64,000 nt of DNA from Candidatus Rokuibacteriota bacterium (GTDB lineage: Bacteria; Methylomirabilota; Methylomirabilia; Rokubacteriales; CSP1-6), in assembly GCA_003220535.1 (NCBI GenBank), contig QHSU01000058.1, forward strand, positions 124,001 to 188,000. Direction: 5' to 3'. The position numbers were made by a program, and so were the translations under genes. Position 1 is the first letter of the stretch. Each line of letters starts with the position of its first letter. Below are positions 62,825 through 64,000 of the stretch, piece after piece. The notes beneath the pieces were generated by a model, which had not been told where the DNA came from, did not search any database, and saw nothing but the letters and a program-made list of their open reading frames with translations.

Positions 62825-64000
62825 CGATCCTCACGGTCGCCTTGAAATATCTCCGTGGGCGCTTCGTCACCAGCGCCTTGACGGCCCTTTCCCTCACGCT
62901 GGGGGTCAGCCTGGTCATCGCCAGCGCTCTCCTCGCTCGGGGCATCAAAGAGGGCTTCACCGAGGGCACGACCGACTACAGTCTGGTCGTCGGCGCCAAG
63001 GGCAGTCCGACGCAGCTGGTGCTCAACGTCGTCTTTCGCATGGACGTGCCGACGCCCAACATCTTCTACGGCACCTATCGACAGTTGCGGGACGATCCCC
63101 GGATCGAGGTCGCCGTGCCCGTTGCGCTGGGAGACGCGTATCAGGGATTTCGCTTTGTGGCGACGACCGGCGCGTACTTCGCGGCCTTTCCATGGCGTCG
63201 CAAGGTCTTCGAGGTGTCCGGAGGGCGGTTCTTCCGCGACGATTCCCCCGAGCGGCCGAGCTACGAGGCGGTGCTCGGCGCTGAAGCGGCGCGCCGAACG
63301 GGCTTGCGGATCGGTGATCGCTTCTATGAGGGCGAGGAGCTCGCCGAGTATCCCCTGACGGTGGTCGGTATCCTTCGATCGACGGGGAGCGCGGATGACC
63401 GGGCCATCTTCTTCTCCCTCGCGAGCTTCTGGGAGATGAACGAAGTCTCCAGGAAGATGAATGTCAAGCCGCTGACCGCCGTCCTCGTTCGGGCCAAGCG
63501 CATGTCGGACCTGCCGAGCCTGCACCGGGGGCTCAACGTCTCCGCCGAAACTCAGGCGGTCTTCCCCAGTGCTGTCCTGCTCGGCATCTTCAACCTCCTG
63601 AGCCTGGCCGAGGAGGTTCTCACGGTGATCCTGGCTACTGTGGCCATCGTCGTGCTGCTGTACCTGTTCGTGTCGCTCTACAGCGCCACCCTCGAGCGGA
63701 AACGTGAGATCGCCACCATGCGCGCCATGGGCGCTAGCCGGGCGACCATTCTGGGCATCGTTCTGCTGGAGTCCTGCACTCTCGCGAGCCTCGGAGGCGC
63801 CGCCGGGATCCTGGGCGGACACGGCGTTGCCTACATCGGCGCGTCCGTGCTCGCCGCGAGAGGTGGACTCGTTATGAGCCTCTTCCGTATCAGTGCGCTG
63901 GAACCCGTGGTCTTCGGCAGCGTCATCCTCTTGGGCGCCCTGGCAGGACTGCTGCCCGCCGTCCTGGCGTATCGAACGGACGTGGCGGAGAATCTTGCGC
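62821..64000 (+). CDS. FtsX/MacB-like ABC permease (C-terminus cut by window edge)
   Basis: 393 residues visible from TTG 62821, which overlaps the ATPase stop (TTGA). The first helix (ALTALSLTLGVSLVIASALLARGIKEGF) is followed by a periplasmic domain, then the second membrane block (LSLAEEVLTVILATVAIVVLLYLFVSLYSATLERKREIATMRAMGASRATIL) with the RAMGAS segment conserved in MacB/DevC proteins. The C-terminal helices continue past the window. With the ATPase it forms a mechanotransmission exporter; the substrate is unknown. Confidence 0.92.
   Translation, partial: MTILTVALKYLRGRFVTSALTALSLTLGVSLVIASALLARGIKEGFTEGTTDYSLVVGAKGSPTQLVLNVVFRMDVPTPNIFYGTYRQLRDDPRIEVAVPVALGDAYQGFRFVATTGAYFAAFPWRRKVFEVSGGRFFRDDSPERPSYEAVLGAEAARRTGLRIGDRFYEGEELAEYPLTVVGILRSTGSADDRAIFFSLASFWEMNEVSRKMNVKPLTAVLVRAKRMSDLPSLHRGLNVSAETQAVFPSAVLLGIFNLLSLAEEVLTVILATVAIVVLLYLFVSLYSATLERKREIATMRAMGASRATILGIVLLESCTLASLGGAAGILGGHGVAYIGASVLAARGGLVMSLFRISALEPVVFGSVILLGALAGLLPAVLAYRTDVAENLA

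Overview
The window is GC-rich DNA packed with genes on both strands. Gene content and style (many branched-chain amino acid type ABC transporters, orphan solute-binding proteins, amidohydrolases, TauD/DLH/cyclase-family enzymes, Tat-exported binding proteins) suggest an uncultivated soil or subsurface bacterium of the Candidatus Rokubacteria / Methylomirabilota kind, probably a metagenome contig. That placement is inference: no rRNA or other phylogenetic marker is present. I recognised no tRNA, rRNA, CRISPR array, insertion sequence or phage gene. The first and last genes are cut by the window edges.

Layout. 1-6.9 kb: an ExeA-type AAA ATPase (cut), an orphan oligopeptide-type binding protein, small lipoproteins (one frameshifted), a peroxiredoxin whose catalytic residue is encoded by an in-frame TGA (probable selenocysteine), an S9 peptidase and a PAS-HisKA protein without an ATPase domain. 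7.0-13.3 kb: a complete Liv-type ABC operon (locus 1) ending in an acyl-CoA ligase. 13.3-18.6 kb: a two-component cluster made of an HTH-receiver regulator, a MASE4 hybrid kinase, a second hybrid kinase flanked by receivers, and a stand-alone receiver apparently starting at CTG. 18.9-23.5 kb: a fused FadB/FadJ-type beta-oxidation enzyme, a haloacid dehalogenase, a DUF3500 protein and a histidine phosphatase. 23.5-32.8 kb: two more complete Liv operons (loci 2 and 3) transcribed divergently from 28.0 kb. 33-36.3 kb: a BT1-like MFS transporter, a Vgb-like propeller and a VapBC toxin-antitoxin pair. 36.3-46 kb: a 2-hydroxyacid dehydrogenase, a carbohydrate-type ABC transporter with no ATPase gene, a TauD/dienelactone hydrolase/DUF885 series, an amidohydrolase and a NIPSNAP protein. 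46-50.4 kb: an acyl-CoA-dehydrogenase-like flavoprotein paired with an unrecognised 516-residue protein, then a degraded stretch with gene fragments. 50.4-58.9 kb: an MFS transporter, an M48 lipoprotein protease, two beta-propellers, a DUF1059 protein, two tandem amidohydrolase paralogs and a glycerophosphodiesterase. 59-64 kb: another orphan peptide-type binding protein, a cyclase-family hydrolase and a MacB/DevA-like ABC ATPase plus permease (cut).

Taken together the genes describe a scavenging heterotroph. Several importers with different binding proteins feed organic acids, amino acids or aromatic-type compounds into CoA activation (acyl-CoA ligase), beta-oxidation (FadB-like), oxygenase and hydrolase steps. 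The most unusual items are the TGA-encoded peroxiredoxin active site with a possible SECIS hairpin, two LivG ATPases with degenerate ABC signature motifs, the receiver gene without a canonical start, a recurring TGNTANNCT promoter-like box in front of several genes, and inverted repeats before the HTH-receiver gene and vapBC.
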